Positions 39,993-53,000 are shown, counted from the stretch's first letter. The stretch: 64,000 nt of DNA from Skeletonema tropicum (GCA_037178625.1 CM074131.1:124001-188000); one strand, 5' to 3'. The notes: generated by a model not told the origin, from the letters alone. A program made the numbers and translations.

Positions 39993-40452
39993 CTCAAGAA
40001 TTGTGGCACAGCTCACGCAAAAATTATTGTGCCAGACACAATCAATTCAGCTAGCTCTGGGGCAATGTTGAGCTTCTGTATCAAGGTAAGTTAAGATTGC
40101 GGCAGGTCTGCCGAAATAGCAAGTTAAGCCATCACATCACTTGAGTGACTTGCCCGCGGCTGACCTCTAGTCAACTTCGTCTTGAGCTTGAGTTCAAGAA
40201 GTTGAGTTTCGTCGAGCGAAGCAGAGCTTGACCTTGACCTTGACTGTTTCGTTTGGTTCGATACATACGTATCTTCAAAGGAATTAGAAGAAGAGGACGC
40301 AGTTTCAGCGCAAAACAAAACCGCAGCAGTAACACATCATCATGAGTACTTCGAACTTCGATGATGAATTGGATGCCTGCTCGCCGGTAAGTAATTACTT
40401 AGTCAATGAAAGTAGCTACCTACATTGACTCAGACTATATATAGTTTATATT
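39993..40452 (+). repeat. Truncated 22nd repeat unit without a 5S gene
   Basis: This unit begins normally and keeps both splice-donor sites, but stops after TTTATATT, the TATA-like box. It then runs into the inverted copy of the gene A 3' flank. The three bases ATT (40450-40452) belong to both partners, which fits a microhomology-mediated join. Confidence 0.9.
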
Positions 40453-40487
40453 CCCTACTAAACATTAAGTTCTATACAATCAGAGAA

Positions 40488-40504
40488 TGATTTGATCGTT
40501 GTTT
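40488..40504 (+). repeat. Target-site duplication of LINE1, 5' side
   Basis: TGATTTGATCGTTGTTT is identical to 58686-58702. The undisturbed site is seen once, in reverse, at 9687-9703 in the left arm. Confidence 0.95.
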
Positions 40505-40599
40505 TACAATCCGCGCTGAATTGTCGAAAAATATTGAAAAATGGGAAAATAATTGCTACGTAGGAACTAGTGCACCTCGTACAGAGATAGATAATAACC

Positions 40600-41538
40600 A
40601 TGGCGGCCGGAACAGCCACCGAACACACCTTAGCATTACTAGGAGATATTAGAAATAATTCTTTAAAACATACAGGGGACACGACAACGATGAGAGCTAC
40701 ATGGTTGAAAAACAGTATCAGAATTCGTTTGTTACTAGAGGAGATAAAGAGAATCGATGGAAAATTGGTCACGGCGTTGATGTTACACGTCGTCGGGCAG
40801 AGACACAGGAGACGATATCATGGAGAGACGACCATGCATGGAACGGATAGAAGGCAGGGAATTTGGCAGGGAATTTTTGTAAAGAAGACATTAGTTGGAT
40901 GGGCACCGATGGAGGATATGGATATGATGGATAAGAAATGGGAGGGAACATCCCACCGGAGATGGGATTACCAGCATCATGGAGAGGGAGCACCAGTTAC
41001 GGCAGTGGACCAGTTTAGGAAAATAGCAGGTTTATTACCAGAACCCCCCCCGAAGCCGCCGTGGCCACCCCCTGCCAGGGGTGGATTGGGAAAAGCAGAG
41101 AGGATTGTGCAGATTACCTTCTGGCGGGTAATTAAAAAAGCCAGCAGCCACAAACGGCACAGCAGTTTAGAGATCGACAATCTCATTGGTCGTGCCACCT
41201 TAATCGACAATTGTTTCCGTATTAGCATGAACAACAATAATGTCATCAGCACAAACAACAACAGTGTCATTAACAACTTCCTCGACGATGGGGAAACAAC
41301 TTTTTCTGTGCCAGATACAGGTGTCACGCTGCAGATTTCGAGACATCTGAGTAGCAGGTATTACAGTATTAGGAGAGGCAACACCAAAAGCTTTCTTCAA
41401 TGTAGTTTAGGTGATTCTTACCAAGAAAAGTTGGATGATAGTGCTCGTATGAACGACTTCGCTCTGGCCTCACAAGCCACGGCAGAGATGCAGGACGCCC
41501 CTCCACGTTTTACGCGTGTTGTGGGGCGAGCGGTGTAA
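40600..41538 (+). CDS. LINE1 ORF1 protein
   Basis: The 312-residue frame starts at an ATG in good context (ACCATGG). It begins MAAGTAT, like LINE2 ORF1 (MAADTAT), and contains one PPPKPPWPPP motif near codon 150 followed by Asn-rich stretches. No RRM, CCHC knuckle or esterase domain is visible. By position it should be the RNA-binding particle protein of the element; this is inference. Its TAA shares the A with the ATG of ORF2 (TAATG at 41536-41540), so ORF2 is probably made by termination-reinitiation. Unlike LINE2, it carries only one copy of the Pro-rich unit. Confidence 0.8.
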   Translation: MAAGTATEHTLALLGDIRNNSLKHTGDTTTMRATWLKNSIRIRLLLEEIKRIDGKLVTALMLHVVGQRHRRRYHGETTMHGTDRRQGIWQGIFVKKTLVGWAPMEDMDMMDKKWEGTSHRRWDYQHHGEGAPVTAVDQFRKIAGLLPEPPPKPPWPPPARGGLGKAERIVQITFWRVIKKASSHKRHSSLEIDNLIGRATLIDNCFRISMNNNNVISTNNNSVINNFLDDGETTFSVPDTGVTLQISRHLSSRYYSIRRGNTKSFLQCSLGDSYQEKLDDSARMNDFALASQATAEMQDAPPRFTRVVGRAV

Positions 41539-44500
41539 TGGATCCACGGCAGCCTCCACCCTCCTTTGCCCGGGAGGCCGAGGTGAGCCATTTCAGACAG
41601 AGGCAACGTGAATATAAGTCTAATAGGCCATCCAAAACAAAGAAGAAGAAGAAGTCAGCACAAAGAGCACAACAATATCGAGATTCTATGAGACGCCGCA
41701 ACACCATTGCAGGAGGAACCAAGCTGGAGGATGCGTTGGATACAGACACAATGAGGCAGTTGCTAGCGGATCGTACAAGACAACGCGATGATCCATCCAA
41801 CAGGGAGCTTGACGAGTTATTGGAGTCGCAGCAGCATAGATCTACTGAGCTGGACGGCCTGCGGTCGGACGGCCTAGATAATAAGGCAGACAATTGCTCA
41901 GTGAGCAGCATCAAGGTGCCGGTGTACGGCCCGCTTAGGGTGGCCCACAAAGGACACGAGACGGTTCGAGTATTGTCCATGAACATCAATGGCCTCAGCC
42001 TGTGGCAGCCCAACAACACCAAGATAGAACGACTGAAGCACGTGCTACGAGAATACAGGGTCGACGTGTTGGGGCTCCAAGAGACCAACACCAATTTTCG
42101 GGCGTTAAATCCATCCTTACAGATTGCTAACACCCTTCGGCACGGAGATGATAGAATTGCATCGGTTCATGCTCACAATACGCGGGAACTCCACAACATC
42201 GGGAACTTCCAAGCAGGGGGGACAGCGGTGGTTCTGAGAGAAGAATTGGCGGGCCTACCTACCACTAGGGGGCAGGATGAAACGGAGCTAGGCATGTTTT
42301 GCTGGTACCGCACCGAGCCGACAAATGGAGTGGGAACGGTGTTCATCTCAGCGTATGCACCCTGCCGCTCGGAAGGGGTTGGCACCTACTACCAACACAT
42401 CGTGAGGTACATTCAATCCCATCAATTCGATACAAACCCCAAAGACCTATTTCGTCGAGAGCTCGTCGCGGCCATTATAAAGTGGAGGACATTAGGAGAT
42501 CGAGTGGTACTAATGATGGATGCTAATGAGAATGCACTGGACGGCGAATTGAGCAGGCGGCTAGCAGGCAATGACATCAACATGCGAGAGGCTGTTCACA
42601 GAATCATGCCTGGACAGAAAGGGCCCTTCACACACTTCAGAGGCAACGACAATGGAAATGGGGCGATTGACGGTATTTGGGTGTCAGACGATATCGAACT
42701 GATCAGCGCTTGTTACCTCCCCTTTGATCCAGACTTGGGAGATCATCGGCCGGTGGTGGTAGATTTGCAAACCAGATCCGTCCTTGGCACTGCCCTCTGT
42801 CGTATTGTGCCTCCAAAGGCCAGGAAGTTGAACTCAAAGGTCCCGCGGGTACGAGACAAATATCTCGAGTTAGTAAGAAAGGGTTTCCACGAGAAACAGA
42901 TTGACCAAAAACTCTCCGAGTTAGAGGCTCTTGCCTCCTTCCCGCCTGACGCAGAATTCATTGCCCAGATGGAAACACTGGACAACATTGTCGAAGATGT
43001 ACTCTTGTACGCGGAGTCCAAGTGCAGAGTCCTTTATCCAGCTCATTATGAATATTCTCCAGCGATACAATCTTGGTTAGATAAACGCCACCTCCTGAAA
43101 TGGATACTACGGCACCATCTAGGGAAGCAGGTCAATATGGGGAATATGCGGAGATTCGCAAAAAGGAGAGGTCTAGAACAGTGGCTGTCTACCCCCGTTC
43201 CGGAACTGGTGGACTTGTATCGAAGCACAAAAGAGCATACGAGACAGCTACTGGCGGATTCTCCCTACTTGCGGAAGCACTTCTTAAATGAGAAACTCAA
43301 CGAGGCAATAGCAAATGAGAGGGAAGCAGAGGCAGTCAGAGTGAAAGCCATCCTCAGAGGTGAGGCACAGCGCAAGTGTTGGCAAGGCATCAAAAGAGCC
43401 ACAAAGGCTAAGGAAGTGATGAGTGTAACAAGAGTGGAGGTCGTGCAGGACGATGGTTCAGTGGTTGAGCATACGGCCAAAGAGTCGATTGAGGAGGCGC
43501 TGAAGACCGAGCTGCGAACAAGATTTGGACGGGCCACCTCTGCACCGATTTGTCAAGGTGCTCTATTTGAACTACTGGGTAATTTCGCCGACACATCAGC
43601 CGCAGTAGAGATTCTGGAAGGCACGTTTGTGCCACCACCAGACACGGATCCTCGGACGCTCCTCTTATTCGATGAAATGGCCTCGATCTGGTCCCGGATG
43701 GGAAACGGGGAGATCTCGATCTCGGTGTCACAAGAGGACTTTCAGTACTACTGGCGACACGTGAAGGAAAGAACTTCTTCCTCCTTATCGGGGATTCATT
43801 TTGGGCACTACAAGTCGATGGCACATGATGACAAATTGTCACAGCTGATGGCTAGGAAATTGTCTCTGACCACCACAACTGGAGCAAGTCCTGATAGATG
43901 GGCACGAGGACTGTCTGTAATGCTGGAAAAAATCGCAGGGGTAGCTGTGGTGAACAAATTGCGTGCCATCCTCCTACTGGAAGCAGACTTCAACTTCTGC
44001 AACAAACTCATTTTCGGGCACAGGATGATCAATTCAGCGAGAGAGGAAGGCATGATTCCAGAGGAGATCTTCAGCTCCAAAGGGAAAACCGCAGAGGACG
44101 CCATTCTGCAGCAGGTTTTACTTTATGACATCGCCAGGGTCACCAAACGCCCGCTTCTAGTTGCTCAAGTCGATGCGGCACAGTGCTATGACAGGGTGGC
44201 CCTTCCAGCCGCTAGTCTCACCCTCCAAGCGTTCAAAGTTCCAAACTGTGCAGTACTGTCGATGCTACGTCCCCTTCACAACATGGAGTTCTTCCTGCGT
44301 ACAGGCTACGGGCAATCTGAATCTTACTTCGGCGGGAAAGAGGACGGCAAGCAGGGGCTCGCTCAAGGTAATGGCGCGGCTCCTGCCACTTGGCAACAGA
44401 CGAGTACCACGATAGTAAATGTGCAACGTCGGAGCGGACACGGTGTTACGATAGAATGCCCAATAACTAGGAAATCTGTCCGGCAGGTGGGGATCCTGTA

Positions 44501-46883
44501 CGTTGACGACACCAACCTTTGGGCTGGTTTGGACGAAGATGATGACCTGTTCTCGACAGCAGCTAAAGGCCAAGCCTCAATCTCGGATTGGGGGGGATTA
44601 CTCGGAGCGACAGGGGGTGCTTTAAAAGGCGAGAAGTGTGGGGTAACTATCCATCATCAATCAGCGGACGGCAAAGGGGGATGGGTGTATACTGATCAGC
44701 AACAGCGACGGCAGGGAGAGACAGACGGAGCCGAGATGGAGGACAATGATCTGTCCTCGCTAGCCTTCCATGTCCCGACAACCTCAGGAGCTACGGAACC
44801 AATCGACAAACTCCCTACCAATAAGGCAGACAACAACCTCGGATTATTTGCCAGACCAGATGGAAAGGCGGATCAGCATTTCGAACAGATGAAAGAAAGA
44901 GTGACAACGTGGACCGCTCAGATTAAAAGTGGGCACATCCCGGTTAGGTCGGTCTGGATGAGCTACTCCTGCCAACTGTGGTCAGGATTGCGCTATGGTC
45001 TTGGGGCATGCTCGGCACCAATTGCTGAGCTAAAAAAGGGATTGTCTTCTGCGGATTTCTATCTTCTCAGCAGCCTCGGGGTTACCCGTTCTATCACCAG
45101 AGAATGGAGGTATCTTCCACCAGCATTTGGAGGCATGGGCCTCAATGATCTGACAATCGAGACAACGGCCGCTACACTCGCGTCTTTCCTTCAGCATTAC
45201 GATGACAAACCCCATCCAGCGGTGAAGGACCGTCATCTTGGATTTACGTTGAGTGTGGTCATTCGTCATCTGCAAATTGAATTGGGGGTACCGGACTGTC
45301 CTTTTAGCTATGACTTCCGTACGTGGGGGCATCTTGCAACCGACTCGTGGATCAAATCATTTTGGGAAAAACTTGACGAGCTGGGGATTACTCTTGACTT
45401 GCGGTGTGACGATATCCCACTCCCTCGGAGAGGGGACAAGGTCATCATGCACATGATGGTTGAAATGGGCTTACGAGGGAAAGATCTGTTGCGTGTTAAC
45501 AGAGTCAGAAAGGCACAAGAGGCTCTCTTCCTCTCTGACATCACTTCGGCCAATGGAAAATACCTGGAGAAGCACTTACTGGACGGGCACTGGATGGACT
45601 CTGAAGAAGGACTGTTAGGGAAGCATAGGTCTGGACTGCTCTTCGGCCCAGAATTTCCATCTGCGGCAGATTTCAAACTATGGAAAAAATATCTGCTCCA
45701 GATCGCACCGCTCAATCTGATGCTGGAGGAGCCGTTGAGGGAATGGCTACATCCTTCACATAGGAAATGGAGGCATTTCTGGAACACCGAAACCTTCGCA
45801 GTGGAGATACATACTGACAGCACGATCCAGGAATACGTGCACGACAGGGACTCCGGAGATAGATCACACGTGCTCCACCCGTCAAGACAGCTAGATAGAC
45901 CCTCCACCACCTTGGCTCCAGCTACCATCCTTGAATACGACAATGGTTCAGTTAGACTGATGCAGAGAGGCCCACCTCTCGTGGCAGCACCAGGTCATAC
46001 AGTCTTTGCTTCATTCTGGGAGAGGCTATTTAGCAAAGGAGGCACGTGGATGTGGCAGGATTTGGCAGGTCAGGAAGATCCAGCATGGATAGTGGAGGCC
46101 ATACACAGAGGATCTCTCTTCTGTTGCACAGATGGTTCTTATATCAAAGAGATTTCAGTGGACGTCTGCGGGGCGGCTTGGATTATGTACTGCGAGGAGA
46201 CGGGGAAGTCATTGCAAGGTGATTTTACGGAGAGATCCAAATGGGCAGGCAGCTATAGAGGGGAGCAGCTGGGGATGTTAGCCATCCATATCTTACTGCT
46301 GACGGCCGAGGAGCACTACGAGATTCTTTCCAACGCCAACATTTTCTGCGACAATCTAGGGACAATCCACACCTTTTCGACGAAGTATGCCAGGATCGCA
46401 GCTGCGGCCAAGAACAACGATATTCTACGGGTGCTGCGGAAGATACAGTCTCGCTCCAAACTGGTTCACAGACTGTCTCACGTTAAGGCACATCAGGACG
46501 ACATAGTGGGCTACGATGCATTGTCGATAGAGGCACAGCTCAATGTTATCTGTGATGACAGAGCCAAACGGGCTTTGCGGCGGGCAGTGAATACGACGGC
46601 AGCCCACCCTGCAACGCTATCGCTACCTCTCGAGTCAGCGGTGGTAATTATCGGCAATGAGAAGCAAACCGCGGATATGGCCAAAGAACTCCGTTACTAC
46701 ATTGGCAAAGAAAGAGCAAAACAGTTCTACTCCGATGAAGGACTCATGTCACCCTCTATCTTCGACACCGTGGCATGGGAGCCCCTGCGGGATCTTCTAG
46801 GGCGTCGGCCTCAGATGTTCAGACTTTGGTACGCCAAGCAGTGTTCTGGTTTCTGCGGCACTGGCCAAATGATTACTAAATAA
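41538..46883 (+). pseudogene. LINE1 ORF2, 5' part: endonuclease, reverse transcriptase, RNase H (interrupted)
   Basis: This 1,781-codon frame starts at the ATG of TAATG. A basic N-terminus precedes an AP-type endonuclease (LSMNINGLSL, QETNTNF with E182, MDANENALDG, GDHRP), a reverse transcriptase with AQVDAAQCYDRV and YVDD (Y988-D991), and RNase H with CCTDGSY (D1532), RGEQLG and CDNLG. The frame ends at CGTGQMIT, where LINE2 is inserted; the stop at 46881-46883 is made by the LINE2 tail. The remaining part resumes in the same frame at 56440. I see no other lesion. A truncated protein with endonuclease, RT and RNase H but no zinc or protease part could still be made. Confidence 0.9.
46862..46878 (+). 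repeat. Target-site duplication of LINE2, left copy
   Basis: TGGCCAAATGATTACTA is identical to 56440-56456. It lies inside LINE1 ORF2 at the codons for GQMIT, just before the zinc motif. Confidence 0.95.
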
Positions 46884-46968
46884 ATAAATAAATACAAAGT
46901 TAATCAGATTAGATATCTATGATACTAAAAGGGACCTGCTTCGGTACAACTGTACGGTCTTTTCTATT

Positions 46969-47043
46969 GCCGAATGGCTTTCCAGACAGCAAGACGGGAA
47001 ACTTCCCGTAGGAGTCAAGGACTCCTCTTAAACGCCGAAGCGT
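46969..47043 (-). other. LINE2 3' UTR hairpin cluster
   Basis: Read on the minus strand there are four successive hairpins: ACGC-TTCG-GCGT (47043-47032), GGAGTC/GACTCC (47025-47011), ACGGGAA/TTCCCGT (47009-46994) and GCC-ATTC-GGC (46978-46969). The same series occurs in LINE1 at 58528-58601 with compensating base changes. In non-LTR elements 3' UTR structure is often bound by the RT to start target-primed synthesis; this role is inferred here. Confidence 0.75.
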
Positions 47044-47094
47044 CTGTAACCAGGTGAGAGTGCTCCTGCGACACATAGTTGGGACTCAATTCTT

Positions 47095-50000
47095 TCAGTC
47101 AGGGTGGTGCTGTTTCCGTTTCTTCCTCTTCGGCGGAGCATGGCGTTGAGTGGTAGCTAACAATGTGGCCTCCCCAAAAACTACGGACTCTGCTTTGCGT
47201 TTCTTGTTCAATAGTGAATGTGTCTGTTGCAATGGCGTGGGGTCTGTGACCAAGATTTTCCCCCGAGTTTTGGGACCTCCCGGGATAATTCGCTTGTTGT
47301 TGCGACGTCGCTTTGCGCGCTCCTTGCCTTTTGAGTGCTTGACTGCGGCAGAAGCTTTCTTTGCTGGAAGAGGTTTGATCTTAGATTGGCCATTTCGGCT
47401 CCTCTCATTGCTCTGTGTTGGGCGTTGACGCCGCCTCGATTGGACTGCCCGTACTGCAGGTGGTACAGGCCTGTTGGTACTCGCTAGCCACAACAGCATC
47501 GCCACCCTACTTCGGGTGTCTAACAGCTGGAAATCTCCCTCATTGTACGAGGAAGGGGACAGAGGGATCTGCTGAGCCAGCATAGTCGCATTAGCGAGGA
47601 CAAACAATCCACAGTCGTGTCCGTTGGTTTGTTTCGGAGAATTGTTGGAGGCATCTACTAGTGACCACTCTGCTTTCCAATCGTCACTCGGTACCCCGTG
47701 AAGTTCACTGTATTTGTCCCCCAAATACCTTAACATTGTAGTCAGATACAATTGATTGCCCGGCTTCCTACCTTGGGAATCCCACAGGGTAATAACCTTT
47801 GTTTCTGTATTCGCCCTGAGTAATAGCCAGTGAGTTCTAGAGTGGTTGATCGGCACGAAGATCTCTTTCACTCCCAAAATCTTATTCTTCCTCCTTAAAC
47901 GATTTCCCCAGCGTTTAACGCCGTCAAAGTTGTAGGACGGAGCAGACCTGCCGTCAGCCCCCGTACGTAGGAGGGTTGACATGAAGAATGAGTTGAAGAT
48001 GTAGACGTGTTGCCGATTCACCTTTGGGAGGAGGACTCTTAGGAGATAGCCATTTATAACTTCATCATTGAGCCACTGAGGGGGTCGCAAAGACCGCATT
48101 GCATCACGCCGAACCTTGTCCCCTCCTTGGAGGCATAACTGAAAATTAGCTGGCACGTCCCGCAAAAGGGCTCCAACTTGACATCGGTGTAAGTCTTCAT
48201 CCGAGTTCCTTTGCAGAAGCCCAATGCGGTCCTGTTGTTGCGGACTCACAGCCGGTGGTAGAGTTGTAGGAGGCTGGGTAGGTAGGGCGCTCGGCTGGAG
48301 TGTACGCCTTGCTTTTTTCGGGAGAAAGATGGGAGCGAGTGCTTTTGGTTTGCGCGCAGGTGCGGCAGTCTTTGAAGTACCCTGTGGCTTTGATTTGCGA
48401 TCTTCTCGTTGCTTGGCACCAGTCGTGACTTGCCCAGAAGGAGGCTCTAAAAGCCCGCCTGATTCATCCCCCGCAGCTTGCCTGCTTGCTACCGCTGCGT
48501 TCAACCAGTATTGTAGTTCAGAGGTCGGTTTCCCATAGAGCTCGTCCGTCGGAATTTCAAGGAGACATCGTGCTTCAGCTGAGAGCCCATCGGATCCAAG
48601 ATTAAGCTGATGTTCGATCTCTTTCAAAATCTCTTCTCTTGATGCAAGTGCTTTGGTTCCTTGCGTTCGATGATGTTTCGTGAGATTCCTACAGATCCAC
48701 TGTGTATGCGTGAGCGAGAGTAGCTTGTCCAGGAAGCCGCTTGTCCAACTGTCGATGGTCAGAAACGAATGGTTCTTTAAAAGATGCTCCTTCTGCATCT
48801 GGAGAAACTCCTTGGATACTTTCCCCTCCATCACGTTTCTCCATCCAATCCTATCTAAGCTATTACCCACTCTACGCATCTGTTGAGACATCCTCCATCC
48901 CTGACTATGCACCATGTCCACGAATAGAGTGCTGCCCTGAAGAGAGATAAAAAGGGGTAGCCACTTCTGTATGCACGTATGCGTGCAATGTCCCTCCATC
49001 CACTCTTGTAGATCGTTTATACTGTCAAGCAATAGCCCCCTCCTAATTCTACTCTTACAGCGGTTCAGGTGATCCGCTGTTTCAAAGCAACCGCAGTTCG
49101 GACATTTATCGGAGGCATTTTTGTCATATCTAGTTATCATTTGACCAGTTCCACAATACCCGGAGCATTGTTTCGCATACCACAGATTGAACATCTTAGG
49201 CCTGCGGTCGAGAAGCAGGCGCAATGGTTCCCAAGCAACAGAGTCGAATATATCAGGGTGTAGGAGTTGTTCATCGGCATAGAACTGTCGTGCTTTCACC
49301 TTCCCTACGTGATACCGTAGGTCCTTTGCTAAGTCTGCAGTCTGTTTGATTCCATCGATGATAACAACCGCTGCTTCTAGCGGTAAGCTCAGAGTGACCG
49401 GGAGAGAGGAGAAATTTTCAATTGCTCTCTTTATGGCTGCTTTTGCCCTGAAATCGCAGTCTACGTTCAGTCTAGCTTCCAGAGCCAGGCAAGCATAGCC
49501 CAAGCTGTCGTCCTGGTGTGCTTTCACATGAGACAGCTTGTGCGCAAGAGCCGAGACACTTTGGATTTTCCGCAGGACCCGGAGAATGTCGTTGTTCTTC
49601 GCCGATCCTGGGACACGATCGTATTTGCTGGAAAACGTGAGAATAGTTCCTTTGTTGTCACAAAAGATGTTTGCATTGGACAATGGCACTCCATAGTGTT
49701 CCTCTATTGTCAGTAGGATAAGGTGGATAGCCAACATCCCTAGCTGTTCTCCTCGATAGCTATTTGCCCATTTAGAGTGCTCCGTGAATTCTCCTTTAAG
49801 CCACTGTTGAGACTCTGCGCAGTAAAAAACCCAAGCCGCACCGCAGATCTCTGGCGCCAACTTTTTCATGTATGACCCGTCTGTACAACAGAACAATGAG
49901 CCTCGTTGAATAGCTTCCACAATCCACGAGGGATCCGATGAGAAGCTGATACTATCCCACATCCATTCCCCCCCTTTACTGCGGAGACGCTCAAGAAATG

Positions 50001-53000
50001 TAGTAGGGGCTACGACTTCTGGCTGGCTGGCCAGTGGCGGTCCTTGTGCTAGCAGTTTGATGGAACCATCTTCGTATTCCAGAATCGTCGTTGGTACCAC
50101 TGAAGAAGCGGGCTCATCCAGCACTCGGACTGGCTGCATGATCGACACTCTGTCATTCGATTCCACGTCGTGAGCGTATTCATAAATCGTATCATCCGAA
50201 TGTATCTCCACTGTCCGTGTGTTCGTGTTGAGGAAGTGACGCCAGATCCGTTTAGATGGGTTGATCCAATCTCCAAGTGGCTCCTTAAGAAACAACGATT
50301 TGCTATCAGTCAAACGTTGCAGGGATCTCTTCCACAATTTCCAATCTGCTTCCGTCGGATATTCCGTGCCAAATTCCAGTGTTGACCGCTGTTTACCAAG
50401 GCGCCCTTCAGGTGAGTCCTTCCAATGCCCGTCAAGCAGATATTGCTCTAGATATCGTCCATTTGGCGTAGTCACGTCAGAGAGGAACATTGCCTCCTGA
50501 GCTTTCCTCACTCTATTGACTCGCTGTAGCTCCGTCCCTCGTAGACCCAGTTCAACCATGCAGTCCATAATAGCCCTATCCTTGCTCCTCGGGATGGGGA
50601 TGTCATCATATTGCAGATCCAGCACGATTCCCAGTTCGTCTATCTTCTCCCATAGGGCTTTCGCCCATGCGTTGGTTGATAAATGACCCCAAACTTCAAA
50701 GTCATAGTTGAAGGGACAGTCCGGTACCCCTATTTCCACTTGAAGGTGTTCCATAGCTGCTCTTAAAGTGATCCCTAGGGCTGAAGGTGTTCCATAGTGT
50801 TGCAAGAATGAAGATAAAGTAGCAGCCGCAGTTTCCACCGTCAAGTCGTAGAGACCGATTCCACCAAACGTGGCCGGCAAGTATCTCCATTCCTTGGTAA
50901 TTGATCGGTTGACACCTAGGTTGCTTAACATATAGAAATCTGCTGACATCAATCCTTTTTTGAGCTCAGGGATTGACGCCGAGCAGGCCCCCAGACCGTA
51001 CCTGAGTCCAGACCATAGCTGATTGGTGTAGCTCATCCACACCGAACGAGTTGGTATTTGCCCGCTCTTAATCTGAGCCGTCCACGTTGTCATTTTTTCT
51101 CTCATCTGCTCGAAGTGCTGGTCTGGTTTCCCATCCGGTCTAGCGTAGAGACCTAAGTTGTTGTCAGCTTTATTCGATGGCAACCTATCTATTTGCGCAG
51201 AGCCCCCGTCAGTAGTGGGGACGTGGAAAATCAAGTCATCCAGTTCACTCATGTCAACCTCTTCGCCGTCTGAGGGCATCGCTTTTTGATCCGTGTAACA
51301 CCAGCCGCCCTTTCCATCGGGTGTTTGATCGTGTATTGTAACTCCACATTTGTCTGGTTTCAAAGCGCCACCCGTTTCCCCCAAGGCACCTGCCCAATCC
51401 GAGATTGACTCTTGCCCTCTAGCACTTGTCGAGATAATGTCATCGTCAGCTCTAAGACCTTCCCACAAATTGGTATCATCCACATACAGAATTCCCACCT
51501 GATTAATCTTTTTATGTGAGATTGGACACTTCACTTCTACTCCATGCCCATTAGTTTTATGGGTATTAATCATGACCGTGCTGATCTGTTGCCATGTCGG
51601 TGGAGCTGCACCGTTCCCTTGAGCGAGACCGTGTTTCCCGTCCTCTTTCCCACCAAAATATGAAGAAGATTGGCCAAAACCAGTTCTTAGGAAAAACTCC
51701 ATATTATGCAAGGGGCGGAGCATCGACAGTGCCGCACATTTGGGCACTTTAAACGCCTGTAGAGTGAGGCTGGCTATAGGAAGAGCAACCCGGTCGTAGC
51801 ACTGGGCCGCATCAACCTGTGCCACCAGGAGGGGTCTTTTGGTGATTCGGGCAATGTCGTACATCAATACTTGTTGCAGGATTGCATCCTCTGCCGTGCG
51901 TCCCTTCCCACTGTAGATCTCCTCCGGGACCATCCCCTTTGCTCGGGCGAGGTCCAGCATGCGATGTCCAAAAATCAACTTCTTACAGAAATTGAAGTCA
52001 GCCTCAAGCAAGAGAATAGCTCTCAATTTATTCACCAACGCCACACCTGCAATCTTCTCGAGCATTACCGACAGACCCCGAGCCCAACGTTCTGGGCCGG
52101 TTCCTGTTTGGATCATAAGAGAGAACTTCTTTGCTAGCAACCTGGACAGGTCGTCATCGAAAGCTATCGACTTATAGTGACCAAAATGCAGTCCCGATAT
52201 CGAGGATGACGTTCTTTCTTTCACTTTCCTCCAGTAATATTGGTAGTCCTCCTGTGAAACGACAACGGAAATCTCACCATCGCCAATCTTTTTCCAGATG
52301 GCTGCTATTTCGTCCAGTATCAGTATTGTGCGTTGATCTGTGTCTGGGGGAGGGGCGAAGGATCCTTCAAGTATTTCTACCGCTGTATTCGTGTCGGCAT
52401 AGACTCCCAGGAGGTCGAATAGTACCCCTTGGCAAACTGGGGCAGAAGTAGCTCTTCCAAACCTTGTGCGGAGTTCTGACTTCAGTGCCTCTTCAATCGA
52501 TTCTTTTGTTGCGTGCTCGACCACTTTCCCGTCTGCTTGTGTAACTTCCACTCTTGTAACATTCATCACTCCTTGCTGCTTTGTTGCTCGTTTAATACCC
52601 TGCCACTGTTTTCTCTGAGCCTCCCCTTTGAGGATCAGCTCCACCCGCTTGGCTTCATCAACACGTTCATTTATCACAGCATCGGTCAACTTCTCGTGTA
52701 AAAAATGCTTTCTGAGGTAAGGTGATTCAGCCATGAGTTCTCGTGTGCGTTTTTTGGTCTCCTTGTACAGCTGAACCACTTCATCGACAGGGTACCGAAG
52801 ACAGTCCTCCATTCCTTTGCGCCTGGCGAATCTTCTCAAATTGCCCCAATTGACCTTTTTTCCTTGGTGATGTCGTAGTATCCATTTCAGGAGGTGGCAT
52901 TTATCCATCCACGATTGTATTGCTGGAGAGAACTCATAATGCGCCGGGTAAATCACTCTGCATTTCGCCTCTGCGTGTAGCATCTCCTCTTCAATCATGT

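Larger units (their letters stand above)
13889..40452 (+). repeat. Tandem 5S rDNA array, 21 complete 5S-bearing units plus a truncated 22nd
   Basis: Head-to-tail units spaced 1,229-1,254 bp apart fill 26.5 kb. Each unit has a 400-bp segment with two consensus splice donors, a TATA-like box, one 5S gene and a spacer. Units are nearly identical but differ at a few sites: a 6-bp TTGACC indel (short in units 4 and 16-21), the bases after the second donor, the number of GAGTGCC heptamers (2 to 4; interrupted in unit 18), a one-base indel GTGAATGG/GTGATGG, and a spacer form with AAGTACC or AAATATTGTACC. These variants are patchily distributed, as expected from unequal exchange and gene conversion. 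The left end starts inside a unit at CTCAAGAATTGTGG. Confidence 0.95.

Noticed and set aside
13889..40452. CRISPR-like array
   Set aside because: Units are 1.2 kb, carry a 5S gene and have no unique spacers; this is tandem rDNA in a eukaryote.
40453..40600. LINE1 as a 5S-targeting retrotransposon because it lies next to the array
   Set aside because: Its target duplication lies in the 3' flank of gene copy B, not in a 5S unit, and LINE2 inserted at an unrelated sequence.
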